From positions 8,787,021 to 8,851,020 of the forward strand of contig NC_052518.1 in NCBI RefSeq assembly GCF_014356525.2: a DNA stretch of 64,000 bases, written 5' to 3'. Under the pieces are notes generated by a model. The model saw only the letters and a list, made by a program, of their open reading frames with translations, was not told where the DNA came from and did no database searches. Below are positions 20,831-31,906 of this stretch, one piece after another. The stretch's first letter is position 1; each line of letters opens with the position of its first letter. The translations under genes and the position numbers were made by a program. This DNA comes from Nilaparvata lugens (Eukaryota > Arthropoda > Insecta > Hemiptera > Delphacidae).

Positions 20831-21567
20831 ACTCACTCCTGCTGTGGGTGTAGCCTGCCTAATGTTTTTCGATTGTGAACGACTCTTCAGCATCCAGCTT
20901 CCATTAAATTTCAAACATTAAGCTCTGAACGATCAAGTTTTTTGGACCGATATTTCTGGTACATTCAACCTCAATAGCACTGTTCAATTCTCATAAGAAT
21001 TTCTTCAATCCTCTCGTAAACCATACATCACTAGTTCACATTCCTCCTCATAACCTCTACTCATAAACTCATAACCTCTACTCATAAACTCATAACCTCT
21101 ACTCATAAACTCATAACCTCTACTCATAACTTCATAGCCTCACTTCAGTGTTTAGTATCATAACACTGAAGATTATTAGTCACATCAATCTGCAATCTGA
21201 AATGGATTTTCTGTAGAAAATCCTGCATTAAACCGATTCTCTACATTTTATTTTATCCATCCATTTATTTTTCGTGAACTTATTTTATTTCATAAACATT
21301 TATTTGGAATCGTTTCTTAATCCAAATAGTTCCCTATTGGACTAAACACTAGATCCCTTGATCATACTCACAAGTACTCATGTGTTTTTGAGTAGTCTCC
21401 CCTCAAAGTCTCGGATATTTATTCGTTTGAATGAACACTTTTCTTGGGATGTACACTTGAATCTTGTCTGGCTGTTTGACCATAGCTTATCAATTTTATT
21501 ATCTTTCTGTGTAGTTGTAAAGTGCTAACCAAAAATGTTCACATGTTTACTAGTTTTTTAAAGATTT
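20831..21567. other. Unassigned DNA with a 21-bp minisatellite
   Basis: 21046-21128 holds about four units of CTCATAACCTCTACTCATAA(A). Nothing else was recognised. Confidence 0.6.
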
Positions 21568-21740
21568 ATGCCCAGTTTCAGCAACCTCGGTCAAGACATT
21601 TAAACATGATTAAATCGGATACACTTCACCACGAGTGAACTGTATCTTAAGATTTCTATGGTGATAATTACAGTGTAGAATGTGCTCGGTTCAACCATGT
21701 TCAATAATGTCTTCACCGAGCTTGGTAAACCGACCAACAG
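21568..21740. mobile_element. Diverged palindromic MITE
   Basis: The left arm TTTCAGCAACCTCGGTCAAG, ACATTTAAACATGATTAAA is mirrored by the right arm, read on the other strand as AAGCTCGGTGAAGACATT then ATTGAACATGGTTGAACCGAG. The arms are roughly 70 percent alike by eye. It is followed by a TATACATA-rich stretch (21740-21830). Confidence 0.55.
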
Positions 21741-22125
21741 AGTATATTATATACATATATAGTATACATATGTATACATATATAGTATAAATTGAGTACT
21801 AAGTATAGTATACATATAGTTTAAATTACAGTGATTCATTGATGTTTTGTTTCTGCATAAATGTCGGAGTGAACAGAATTTCACAAAGTATGATTTATTT
21901 ATTTATTTATTTATCACATTGTGTACAAATACTTGAGATGAGGAAAGGCACAACAGGGTCATACCCAAAACTGTCCCATTTCCAATTTATACTATACTGT
22001 CCAAATCAAAATGTTGGTTATGTCACTTTCACTTTTCAAAATAAAATTTATGCTCTTCAATACTCAGACTTCAAACGAGCAAATTTTGAACCAAATAGAT
22101 ACTATTAGAGCCTAAAATCAAAAAA

Positions 22126-23813
22126 TCTAGAACAGTAACGTAATAATAAATTATTCAAAAAGTCTAAATTTTGATTGAAACTAAAAATTTTCGAGCTAAA
22201 AACCTCACACTTTACAGAAAACCATGATCTTAATAGTTTATTATTGAGCAATATGAGATGAAATTCTGTTGGAGTTACAATAATTGGATAATGTTTTGCT
22301 TCTATAGTAAGGTCTCTCCACGTTATAATGGCAGTGTTTGATTAGCATTGGTTTTTCTATCCTTGCTGTCTATCATTCAACAAAGCGGATAACGATATCT
22401 CTTTCTCGCTTTGCTCTGTTGCTAGATTGTCTTCTAAAAATGTAGAATAATTAATTAATTAACAAAATATTTCATCTTAATTATGTAAATTCATTATGAA
22501 ATTTTTGAAAAATATTACTCCTTGCTTAATAAAATATAATTGATTATTTTAAACGAGAATGAACAGTTAATATTAGGTCATAAAACTATATCAGCTACCG
22601 TCCATATCTTCAATCTTCATTCGTAGGACCATTAGCCAGCCAGATGAGCTGGGTAGGTCATCACGTCAATATACAATTTCACACAAAAGTTTCTGACAAC
22701 ACTGTCCCGTCAAAAAATGAAACATAATGGCATCGATGGCTAAACACGGTGATGGCCGCTAAATGTCAACTATAGACTCCTGAAAAAATTCACTCAAGGA
22801 TCAAGGAGTAGTATGGTCTAACACGCAGCCAGGACTTGAGTCTCCTCTTGAACATAGAAGGTATTGACAAGTCAGAGAATCGGCAACGTTTTTCTCCTAT
22901 CTTTCTCCACTGCCATTATAACGTGGACCTCACTACAGAGGGAGAGCTCTCAAGCGAAACTATTTTCTCAAAAGTTTTCGATCAATAAGTGATTGTGATA
23001 ATTTCAAAACGTTTTTATTCAATTGCGTGATTATGCAAAATGAGTTCAATATCCATTATCCACTATATAAAAATCATGAAGTTGTATGATTGTCCTATCT
23101 TCATTCACTTAGGTTCGAGAAATTTTCATTCAATATTATTGTAATAGTTCCCCTGGGCATCGCAAAGCGCCGAATGCTTTGTGAATTCATTGGTAAAAGA
23201 GCGTGAGCTCTTACAAAAGTTTCATGATGAATATAAAAATGAATAAAGTCTTATAAAAATGAATGTCTGTTTGTGTGTTTGTTTGTTCCCTATAGACGTA
23301 AAAGCTACTTGACAGAACGGCATGACACTTTGGGGATATGTTGTGTGAATATTGGGGATGGTTTCTGACCAGAAATTTTAATAGGGGGGCTAATAATTAT
23401 CAATTATTAATCCATTTTACAGACCCATGTTTTCGAAATTTTTGGCCGAGCGGCAAACGGTGGAACAGAAACATGATCATCATGATTCAAGATCATATTG
23501 TGATAGTATCTAAAGTCACAAGCTGTAATGAATACGTCACCCTGTAATAAATTGTGTACTGGTATTAAAACGGTAGTTTGTCTATTGACAATCAACAACT
23601 ATGAAAAAATTAAATTCATCTTTGAAACACTGATTTAAACTAACTTTTTTTTGTTAATTCAACACTTTACTGATAGATATTACTACCAATTGATTCAGAA
23701 GAATATGTTTTCGGTAATATGTTTTAGCTAAGTGAATGCAACATGAATCAATATTTTTCCAATGTCTCAAATGTTCCTCAACAGCAGCTTAATTATCATT
23801 CAAATTCAAATCA
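22126..23813 (+). repeat. 1,688-bp tandem duplication, first unit
   Basis: This unit is followed at once by an apparently identical second unit. The left boundary (AAAAATCTAG), the central junction (AAATCATCTAG) and the right boundary (AAATCATCGGC) share ATC, a 3-bp microhomology. The unit contains one long GTGAGGTCC MITE (22313-22935) and a Helitron-like 5' motif (TCTTATAAAAATGAATGTCT, 23249). Short open frames in it are duplicated too and have no domain. Confidence 0.95.
22313..22935 (+). mobile_element. GTGAGGTCCACG MITE, long form, with nested insertion
   Basis: Ends TATAGTAAGGTCTCTCCACG and the complement of TAGTGAGGTCCACGTTATAA. It shares TATCCTTGCTGTCTATCATT, GCTTTGCTCTGTTGCTAGA and TTTTAAACGAGAATGAACAG with the copies at 5407-5832 and 55528-56325. 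Compared with 5407-5832, about 245 bp (22607-22853, from TCTTCAATCTTCATTCG to CCTCTTGAAC) is extra, between ATA repeats. Confidence 0.85.
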
Positions 23814-25501
23814 TCTAGAACAGTAACGTAATAATAAATTATTCAAAAAGTCTAAATTTTGATTGAAACTAAAAATTTTCGAGCTAAAAACCTCACACTT
23901 TACAGAAAACCATGATCTTAATAGTTTATTATTGAGCAATATGAGATGAAATTCTGTTGGAGTTACAATAATTGGATAATGTTTTGCTTCTATAGTAAGG
24001 TCTCTCCACGTTATAATGGCAGTGTTTGATTAGCATTGGTTTTTCTATCCTTGCTGTCTATCATTCAACAAAGCGGATAACGATATCTCTTTCTCGCTTT
24101 GCTCTGTTGCTAGATTGTCTTCTAAAAATGTAGAATAATTAATTAATTAACAAAATATTTCATCTTAATTATGTAAATTCATTATGAAATTTTTGAAAAA
24201 TATTACTCCTTGCTTAATAAAATATAATTGATTATTTTAAACGAGAATGAACAGTTAATATTAGGTCATAAAACTATATCAGCTACCGTCCATATCTTCA
24301 ATCTTCATTCGTAGGACCATTAGCCAGCCAGATGAGCTGGGTAGGTCATCACGTCAATATACAATTTCACACAAAAGTTTCTGACAACACTGTCCCGTCA
24401 AAAAATGAAACATAATGGCATCGATGGCTAAACACGGTGATGGCCGCTAAATGTCAACTATAGACTCCTGAAAAAATTCACTCAAGGATCAAGGAGTAGT
24501 ATGGTCTAACACGCAGCCAGGACTTGAGTCTCCTCTTGAACATAGAAGGTATTGACAAGTCAGAGAATCGGCAACGTTTTTCTCCTATCTTTCTCCACTG
24601 CCATTATAACGTGGACCTCACTACAGAGGGAGAGCTCTCAAGCGAAACTATTTTCTCAAAAGTTTTCGATCAATAAGTGATTGTGATAATTTCAAAACGT
24701 TTTTATTCAATTGCGTGATTATGCAAAATGAGTTCAATATCCATTATCCACTATATAAAAATCATGAAGTTGTATGATTGTCCTATCTTCATTCACTTAG
24801 GTTCGAGAAATTTTCATTCAATATTATTGTAATAGTTCCCCTGGGCATCGCAAAGCGCCGAATGCTTTGTGAATTCATTGGTAAAAGAGCGTGAGCTCTT
24901 ACAAAAGTTTCATGATGAATATAAAAATGAATAAAGTCTTATAAAAATGAATGTCTGTTTGTGTGTTTGTTTGTTCCCTATAGACGTAAAAGCTACTTGA
25001 CAGAACGGCATGACACTTTGGGGATATGTTGTGTGAATATTGGGGATGGTTTCTGACCAGAAATTTTAATAGGGGGGCTAATAATTATCAATTATTAATC
25101 CATTTTACAGACCCATGTTTTCGAAATTTTTGGCCGAGCGGCAAACGGTGGAACAGAAACATGATCATCATGATTCAAGATCATATTGTGATAGTATCTA
25201 AAGTCACAAGCTGTAATGAATACGTCACCCTGTAATAAATTGTGTACTGGTATTAAAACGGTAGTTTGTCTATTGACAATCAACAACTATGAAAAAATTA
25301 AATTCATCTTTGAAACACTGATTTAAACTAACTTTTTTTTGTTAATTCAACACTTTACTGATAGATATTACTACCAATTGATTCAGAAGAATATGTTTTC
25401 GGTAATATGTTTTAGCTAAGTGAATGCAACATGAATCAATATTTTTCCAATGTCTCAAATGTTCCTCAACAGCAGCTTAATTATCATTCAAATTCAAATC
25501 A
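23814..25501 (+). repeat. 1,688-bp tandem duplication, second unit
   Basis: No difference from the first unit was seen in the stretches compared side by side, including the MITE, the GATCATCATGATTCAAGATC region and the terminal AATTCAAATCAT. Near-identity means a very recent duplication or an assembly artefact. Confidence 0.95.
24001..24623 (+). mobile_element. GTGAGGTCCACG MITE, long form (duplicated copy)
   Basis: It is the same element as 22313-22935, carried along by the tandem duplication at an offset of exactly 1,688 bp, with the same nested insertion (24295-24541). Confidence 0.9.
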
Positions 25502-25645
25502 TCGGCTGGTACATTTGTAGTCACATTATAATAATTTAAAAATGTGACCAATGTAACATTTATTGATTTAATTCTGGATTAAGTTGAAATTTGGATTGGA
25601 GATAGACTGTAATTGAACAAACGGACCCAAGAAAATAAGATAATT

Positions 25646-25745
25646 CATTGGTAGGTAAGATAGATAGGCTGCCTTTATTTTAACCTGGAGGGCGAAGTTA
25701 GGGCGCAGCCGGCCCTCTATCCCACTTAACCCTCCTATACAATTC
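25646..25745 (-). mobile_element. LINE 3' end (GCGCCCTAACTTCGCCC type)
   Basis: On the minus strand: AGGGCCGGCTGCGCCCTAAC, TTCGCCCTCC, then AAAATAAAGGCAGC and a CTAT-repeat tail. A related tail in plus orientation is at 29587-29665. AATAAA followed by a short simple repeat is typical of a non-LTR 3' terminus. No coding part is attached. Confidence 0.55.
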
Positions 25746-25913
25746 TAATGCATCTACATCACAACATGAGAAAATAATCTCTTAAATATAATAATAAGTA
25801 ATATGATAAAAAAAATATATAACAATAATTGAAAAAAAAATTTCATTCAATTTAGTAGAATATATTTTAGACTGAAAGAAAATATATTAAAAAAATAAGT
25901 TAGAAAACAGAGT

Positions 25914-26194
25914 TATGGGAAAAAAATTTTTCCACCCAAGATAACTACCGGTGTAAGTGTAGTGTTTATAGATAAACTTTGATAAAGAGTATAGTTTCTC
26001 TAATAAGCTTATTGAGAGCCGATGAGGTACTGCAATAAAAATACTGAGTTTGAAATGGGAAAAAAATTTTTCCACCAAGATAACTACCGGTGTAAGTGTA
26101 GTGTTTATAGATAAACTTTGATAAAGAGTATAGTTTCTCTAATAAGCTTATTGAGAGCCGATGAGGTACTGCAATAAAAATACTGAGTTTGAAA
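25914..26194 (+). repeat. 139-bp tandem duplication
   Basis: Two near-identical units (25914-26053, 26054-26194) share TAACTACCGGTGTAAGTGTA, AGCTTATTGAGAGCCGATGA and GGTACTGCAATAAAAATACT. The second is followed by a poly-T tract. Confidence 0.9.
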
Positions 26195-26754
26195 TGGGAA
26201 TAAAATTTTTTTTTTTTACTTTAAATTTAGACCAAAGTCTGGGCAGTTTAAATTGAACAAAATAAGTCATTGCAAGCATGAAGAATGTAAGAAACGTGCA
26301 ATCAGCTCTTATATCTGAACAGCTCTATAAAGCCTTTCTCGAATCCTATTGGTAGATGTCGACCAATCATATGCGAGTATACTCAAGGTGCCTGGTGCTA
26401 GTCCACACCACAATACGCTCTCATTGGTTGTTACCACTACTCAATTTTGTTGTAGAATAAAATTCAACCGTATTGCTTTTAGAGAATCAACTTATGATTA
26501 GTTAAGGTTTCAACAGTTGAGACTCGACTATTCCTAGAGGCAAAAATGATTGATGATTGAAAATCAAGAAGAATCAAAATCTAAAAATGTAATTTGATTC
26601 AAATTTTTTAAATCGTATTCAAATTTTTTAAAATATGTACAATATTTCGAAAGTTTTCAATTTATTGTGATTCGTTTAAAGTATAAAATCAACCTTCAAA
26701 ATTTTAAATCATCATTTCTGGACCGAAAAAGTGACGAAGCAGTGTGTGACTATA
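26195..26754. other. Unassigned AT-rich DNA
   Basis: No feature recognised. Confidence 0.45.
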
Positions 26755-26873
26755 TAACCTTATCTTTTGGACAACATTAACATTTTATCAAAATTTCTGG
26801 AGAGAAATAGTACAGGTTCAGCCTAGTTTTTCCTCCAATGTCATAATTGTATTATGATAATAATAATAATAAT
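26755..26873 (+). mobile_element. Diverged LINE 3' end (GAGAGAAATAGTACAGGTT type) with ATA tail
   Basis: AACCTTATCTTTTGGA, TGGAGAGAAATAGTACAGGT, CCTAGTTTTTCCTCC and TCATAATTGTATTATGA occur in the same order as in 35996-36142 (minus) and 62884-63012 (plus), ending in an ATA repeat. It is the most diverged of the three copies. Confidence 0.5.
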
Positions 26874-26938
26874 ATCGAGTGACCTGGCTGGCTCAGGTCT
26901 GGTGTCAGAGTTTTCAGGTCGCAACTGATCAATTATGA
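26872..26938 (-). mobile_element. RTE-like LINE/SINE 3' end fragment
   Basis: On the minus strand it reads AGTTGCGACCTGAAAACTCT, GACACCAGACCTGAGCCAGC, CAGGTCACTCGATATT and then an ATT repeat. It is the same module as 45339-45398. The shared ATT/ATA run joins it tail to tail with the previous element. Confidence 0.7.
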
Positions 26939-27780
26939 TTGTAGTATTTTATACAATAAATAAATAAAAAAAGATGATTTTGTCATATAAAATAATAAAT
27001 CATTTCTTAATTAATTGAATTGTAATGGAAGGAAAGAAGTCCGGTCTCAGAAGATGTAAAATAATGGGTGTCTAATGAATTAAAAATAGATTTTTTTTAT
27101 AGCAGCAGACTTTCTTCGATTCAACAAAGCATAGTTGGATAGGAGACGCAAGTTAACTCTACATTTCAATTGGTATACACTTTATTATTGACAAGAGTAG
27201 AAATAATTGATATGAATGAGCTGTGCTCTGGAATGATACTACTATATATTCATGTGATTTGTTGTCAGTTATGTCTCATTGAACATTGGCTCAGCTTGGA
27301 TCTAAGATTAGTGTGTTGGGGAAATTAAAAATTAAGCTGAACGTCGAACATACTCAAAGTTTTGCATTTTTCTGCAATTTCTCAGTTTTTCTTAGTTTTT
27401 TTCGTCATACAAATTAATAAATAATTTCAGTAATAATATAAAAATTTGGTTCACTGTTTCAGCTGACGTCAAGAAATGCTGTGTACAACATTAAGGTTGA
27501 TATAGGCTAATATCAGCGGTTTTCTTGGAAGCTACATAGTATGTGAATTTCAAATTAACAAGCTAATCCTTCAATCAACCCTGTAAGTTTCTGATCCTCA
27601 ATTTTTTCATAATTTTGATTCCCGTACATTTTTCTCATTTCCCAGTAGTCTACAATGAGGTCAGAATGTGCTTCTAATACTAACTGAACAGCCCTGTTTA
27701 CAAGAGAAATTTTCCATTTTTTTTATTTCGGAATTTCTCGCAAACATTACTGGATCGAAGCCATAGATTGTTAAGGTTGT
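26939..27780. other. Unassigned AT-rich DNA
   Basis: No feature recognised. Confidence 0.45.
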
Positions 27781-27895
27781 ATTTTTTTCAATCAATTCAT
27801 TTATTTCACAAACAAAAATTTTACAAAATAAAAAATAAAAATGTGAAATAAAAGTGGACAACCCTAGGCATAAGCCCGATTGGGGTGTACTACTC
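27781..27895 (-). mobile_element. Probable LINE 3' end
   Basis: Minus-strand ACACCCCAATCGGGCTTATG, CCTAGGGTTGTCCAC, TTTTATTTCACA, then GAAATAAATGAATTGATTG and T-rich DNA. The organisation (AATAAA then an ATTG-type tail) resembles the other LINE ends here. No coding part. Confidence 0.4.
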
Positions 27896-28765
27896 ATAAT
27901 AAAACAACTAAAAATACTCAGAGAAGTAAGGCGCTCCGCTCTATAGATAAACTTTGCATAATAAATTATAACTTAGAAGAAAATACATTTTTTCTGCTAC
28001 CGAAGCCCATTAGATCGAAAACATCTGATGTTATAATTTTGTATTATTTTATATATGTTATAATATATATTGTTTGACTCATTGTTAATCATCAATTCAG
28101 AGCAATTTATATGTATCTCAATTTTTGAACAAACATTCAATCATTAAAATTGAGTAGCCGTTTATGCCAAGTACAAATCCAAACTGACAACTACTTAAAC
28201 ATTTCAATGAAGATAACACGGCAACATGCTATATACCTAAAGATAATCATGAATGGATTTCAAGCACCTAAAGCTATAGAATAAACAGTATACTATGAAA
28301 GAGATTAAGATGAGGCTATCAATTAATTAACGTTTATTCTATACCTGTTTTGATTAATTATTGTTGTTAGTATTATCATCAATCATCATACTACACAGAG
28401 CTGCTTTCTTGAAGTTATGATCTGAATGTATATGAAAATATGAAGGTTTAGTAGGATAAAGAGTGTAGAATTTGATTGCTCATATTCACATCACATGAAT
28501 TCTCTTTTATCAATTTTGTGATGAAACCCCTTTAACAATTCACCCTTATGAAAACCACTGGTTGAGTAAAGTTTGGGGTTTTCAAAAAAACACCCCAGGG
28601 TTCAAAAACTCCCACGCTCTTCTCATTATTGGGACTGGTGTTTAAGTTGGGTAAGATCACGATAATATACACTTTCTCACTCTTCTGCTGTATATCTCTT
28701 ACTATACTGTATTTACTATACTGTCGTTGCTCAGACCAACAATTATAGTGCGCCTTTTCTGATTT
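27896..28765. other. Unassigned DNA
   Basis: No feature recognised. Confidence 0.45.
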
Positions 28766-29107
28766 GTGGCTGGTGAAAATATTTTCGAAAATGATAAGGT
28801 TTTCAAGAGGCTTATGAAATCGTTCATGTTTCACACACTAAACGTGGACGTTAAACGTCGGCTAATTATAATGATAGAGGATCGGTCGATTATCACAGGT
28901 GATAGAGGCCTTTCTGTGGAGTGTGCCTTGCGCCAGTCTTCCCTAATATATAGTTTCAAAGGAACGGATCTTTGTTTTTCTTCGGTTTTTTCGTTCTTCA
29001 CAGAAACTCTGTTTCGGCAGATTCGTAAAAACATGTCTGGAGAGGTCTGCTCTCACGCTAGCCGTTCTATCAAGATGTTTACACTGGTAAATAGATTACA
29101 AGATTGA
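28766..29107 (+). other. Unrecognised open frame, 113 codons
   Basis: The frame starts at an ATG (MAGENIFENDKVFKRLM) and ends at TGA. The composition (GTGGACGTTAAACGTCGGCT) is less AT-biased than the flanks and there is a mix of charged residues, but no domain, signal peptide or membrane segment is evident. The opposite strand is also open for 67 codons. It may be a host exon, a mobile-element remnant or chance. I do not assign a function. Confidence 0.2.
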
Positions 29108-29424
29108 TGTGATATTTATTATTAGTTAAAATGAAATAGAAAATCTTATATAAGATTTATAAGTTGAAATAAAATAAAAAATCTTATATATGATTTATAA
29201 GTTGAAATACAAACGATAGATAAGTAAAATAATTAAATGATATAGATTTGTAAGATTCTTCTAGTTGAGTTCGATTCATCTTTCTGAATAGTACAGCGTA
29301 GAGGAGGTGATAATTATCGTAGATATTGAATAAAAAGAGTTGGAATTTATTGTCAAAACCACTTATTTTTGTGTAGAAAGCTGTCCGCTTTCTTCAAAAC
29401 CTCTCACTTCTTGATAGTCGAGTG

Positions 29425-29586
29425 TAAAGGTGCGTACAGATTTACGCGCCGCGAACATGAGCAATTAACTTTTAATCAGCTGATGCCAAGCTTTTTATAT
29501 CTGTCTTACCGTTTCTGTAAAAATACAGATATAATCAGCTGATTAAAAGTGAACTGCTCATGTTCGCGGCGCGTATATCTGTACTT
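29425..29586. mobile_element. AAGGTGCGTACAGAT palindromic MITE, copy 2 (right end clipped)
   Basis: Arms TAAAGGTGCGTACAGATTTA, CGCGCCGCGAACATGAGCAA and AACTTTTAATCAGCTGATGC are mirrored at the right, but the last ~8 bases (CGCACCTT) are replaced by TTAAGAG. The clipped end abuts a LINE 3' end. Confidence 0.82.
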
Positions 29587-29665
29587 AAGAGAGGGCAAAT
29601 TGCGCCCTAATTTCATCATCCTAGGATTCAAATAAAGGCAGCAATTCAATTCAACTCTTTCTCGA
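29587..29665 (+). mobile_element. LINE 3' end (GCGCCCTAATTTC type)
   Basis: GAGGGCAAATTGCGCCCTAA, then ATTCAAATAAAGGCAGC and an AATTC-repeat tail. Related to 25646-25745 on the other strand. Confidence 0.5.
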
Positions 29666-29698
29666 AAAATGATGTTTTGATTAAAAATAACTGATAGG

Positions 29699-29734
29699 CT
29701 GATGAAGCTCCTCCTCAGGAGTGAAATGCATTCC
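29699..29734 (+). other. Hammerhead-ribozyme-like skeleton
   Basis: CTGATGA, one base, a 6-bp hairpin GCTCCT/AGGAGT (one G-T pair) with loop CCTC, then GAAATGCATT. The order CUGAUGA - stem - GAA(A) is that of the hammerhead core, but stem I is weak (about 3 bp) and there is an extra base before the stem. Activity is not claimed. Confidence 0.25.
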
Positions 29735-30789
29735 TCAATACTCCAAGAAAAGTAAGTGTTTTTTTTTCAAATATTTACAAGTAACACAGTGTCTGAACTA
29801 CAACAAAGTTATTATATATAGCTTCGTCATGGAGAGCAACATCAAGTAATAACTCTGTCTTATTTTAAATTTACAAATAAAATTATTTGGTTACATTCAA
29901 ATTGATAGAGAGACTGTGTTTAATATTTTTGTATTAGGATTATATTTTTGTGATTGACATCGTCGATTTTCATAGTTTTATAAAAATTCTGCTGTCATTA
30001 ATAATAATAATATCATTATGTGGAGTCAGGATAATATTATATTTGCCATTGAATTTTGAATTTAGTACTTATGAAGAAATTTCAAATGACCGATAAGCTA
30101 GTGAATTGAAAGAAAGTCAACACACTCCAAAAAATTTTAACATCAGAGAGGTCTCTTTAAAACCATACGTCACACACTCAACCTGTCAAGAGCTTTCATC
30201 CTAGACCCGTAAAGGCCACATGATTAACTGTTCCTTTTTTCGAAATCTGTCTGCCCTTTCCTACATAAACCGCCTACACCCCAAAAATATTAGAAGTCTC
30301 ACCGAAGAGCCGAAGGTGGATTTTTTTTTGAAAAGGGAACCAAGACTAGTAATCGGAACTAATAAAAAGCCCTTTAGAGGCCGATCTGGAGAGTTAGGTG
30401 GCGCCTAAGGGTTCAAAGGTGTCTCTAGAAAGGGTACTTGTTTTTGGCAATGGGTCACATGATCTTCGTAATGATGATAATGGTAATTACTATTATTTTG
30501 AAGTTAGTGATTGTTATGAGGATAATGATAAAATGATGATGAAACAAAAACTGAATCACATTGTTATGACTAAGGTATAAACAGTACAAGCAGGTCGCGG
30601 TTTAGCTTTCAGTTTTGATCGATATTACTGATCAGCTGGCAAACATCAACACATTTGGATGTCATTGTGTTTACTCCCATGCTTCACAACAAAATTGAGT
30701 CACATAAAAATCGATCTTGAGCGCGACATAAACTGGAAGCTGATTCAAATAGAATTATTGTCATCAGCATTTTTACAAATTTTCAAGTA
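29735..30789. other. Unassigned DNA
   Basis: Open frames at 30220-30408 and 30398-30580 have no recognised domain. No repeats shared with the window. Confidence 0.4.
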
Positions 30790-31748
30790 AGTTACAATAC
30801 ATTCTGGTTTATACAAGAATCTACAATAAATTACAGTAAAACAGCCAATTATGCAACAAATTTCACATTATGAAAACTTATTAATTACAATGAAGATTGA
30901 ATGCAACATTAGAATATTGATAATATAGTATTGTAATGTAACTACATAAATCAGCGGTGTTTCAACAATGAGTAAATGATAATTTCAATGAATAAATATA
31001 TACACCCCACTATAAATTATATGTGTTTGGGTATAAGTAATTAGTTGCTTATTGCGTGTTATAATTACTATTTACAAACTTCATTCACTGATATGAGATT
31101 AAGGGTTTTTATAATAAAATAAGTAACAATTTATAATACAAACAAAATTATGAAATTAGTAGATAAATATTAATGTTCTATTAAGGATAATAATAAGAAA
31201 GGTTATTCTTAGAAAAATGAAAAACAGTAAAGAGAAGAATGAAGAATAAATAGTTTCAATATTTACAGTCTAACTAAATTTCCACAATTTTCCACTCCAA
31301 TATCAACCAACCAGGAAAATAAACTTTTCTTGAACCTGTGTCTATTGAATTCTTCCCTAATGTAACTTGGTATTGAATTGTAAATTTTTGGTCCCAAATA
31401 TATGTAGTTTCTTTGCCCAAATGTAGTGTTCATCCTTGGTACTATTGAATGCGTGTTTCTCTGCCTTGTTTGATGATTATGATCTGCCAGTCTTATGTGT
31501 TCGTTGTTTCTCCTCATTCGCGTGATGATAGCCTGGATGTAGAGTTGTCTTACACTCAGTACTTTACTGTCCTTGAAAAGAATGTTCGTGGGGAATTGAT
31601 TCTCCTTGAAGCCTATTATTTTTAGTATTCGTTTTTGAAGTTTATAGAGAGGTTCAACATGTATAAAATTCGTAGCTCCCCAGATAATTATGACGTATCT
31701 TAAAATTGATTGCACTAAAGAAAAATTAACAGTTTTTAATGTCATCAC
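30790..31748 (-). mobile_element. 5'-truncated non-LTR retrotransposon
   Basis: The minus-strand order is: RT C-terminal coding remnant (31748-31263), 3' UTR, then a terminus (GTATAAACCAGAATGTATTG) resembling the start of the conserved tail of the SINE-like family at 34046, 52414 and 55562. That similarity suggests this LINE type supplies the machinery for those copies (inference). Confidence 0.65.
31263..31748 (-). CDS. Non-LTR reverse transcriptase, C-terminal fragment (161 codons)
   Basis: The C-terminal part of a LINE ORF2-type reverse transcriptase lies downstream of the YADD catalytic motif, which is absent. It starts with VNFSLVQSILRYVIIIWGAT, the helical segment that follows the palm in this group; then LYKLQKRILKIIGFK and, near the end, YLGPKIYNSIPSYIREEF, a pattern seen at the end of CR1/Jockey-like ORF2 proteins. 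A full protein would be about 900 or more residues, so this is a 5'-truncated copy as produced by target-primed reverse transcription. The frame has no internal stop, indicating moderate age, but it cannot be functional alone. The ATG is probably incidental. Assignment to non-LTR RT is confident; the clade is not. Confidence 0.8.
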   Translation of the reverse strand: MMTLKTVNFSLVQSILRYVIIIWGATNFIHVEPLYKLQKRILKIIGFKENQFPTNILFKDSKVLSVRQLYIQAIITRMRRNNEHIRLADHNHQTRQRNTHSIVPRMNTTFGQRNYIYLGPKIYNSIPSYIREEFNRHRFKKSLFSWLVDIGVENCGNLVRL

Positions 31749-31906
31749 ATGACCATTCTTTTCGTACCCTGACGAACCAGAGTTCTATTACATAAATTTT
31801 TGGAAGACTTACTGTGATCATAGAAGAAAAGTTCTCAATAACTAAGGATGTGTGCACTCAGAGAGTAGTCAGCGTTCGGAGCCGTCTTATATGAATATCC
31901 ATAATA

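Noticed and set aside
23249..23395. Helitron starting TCTTATAAAAATGAATG
   Set aside because: The start resembles a Helitron 5' end, but no convincing CTAG-type 3' end with hairpin was found; GGGGGGCTAAT at 23385 is too weak.
28532..28834. 100-codon minus-strand frame
   Set aside because: It overlaps other open frames, has no domain and shows no composition signal of coding.
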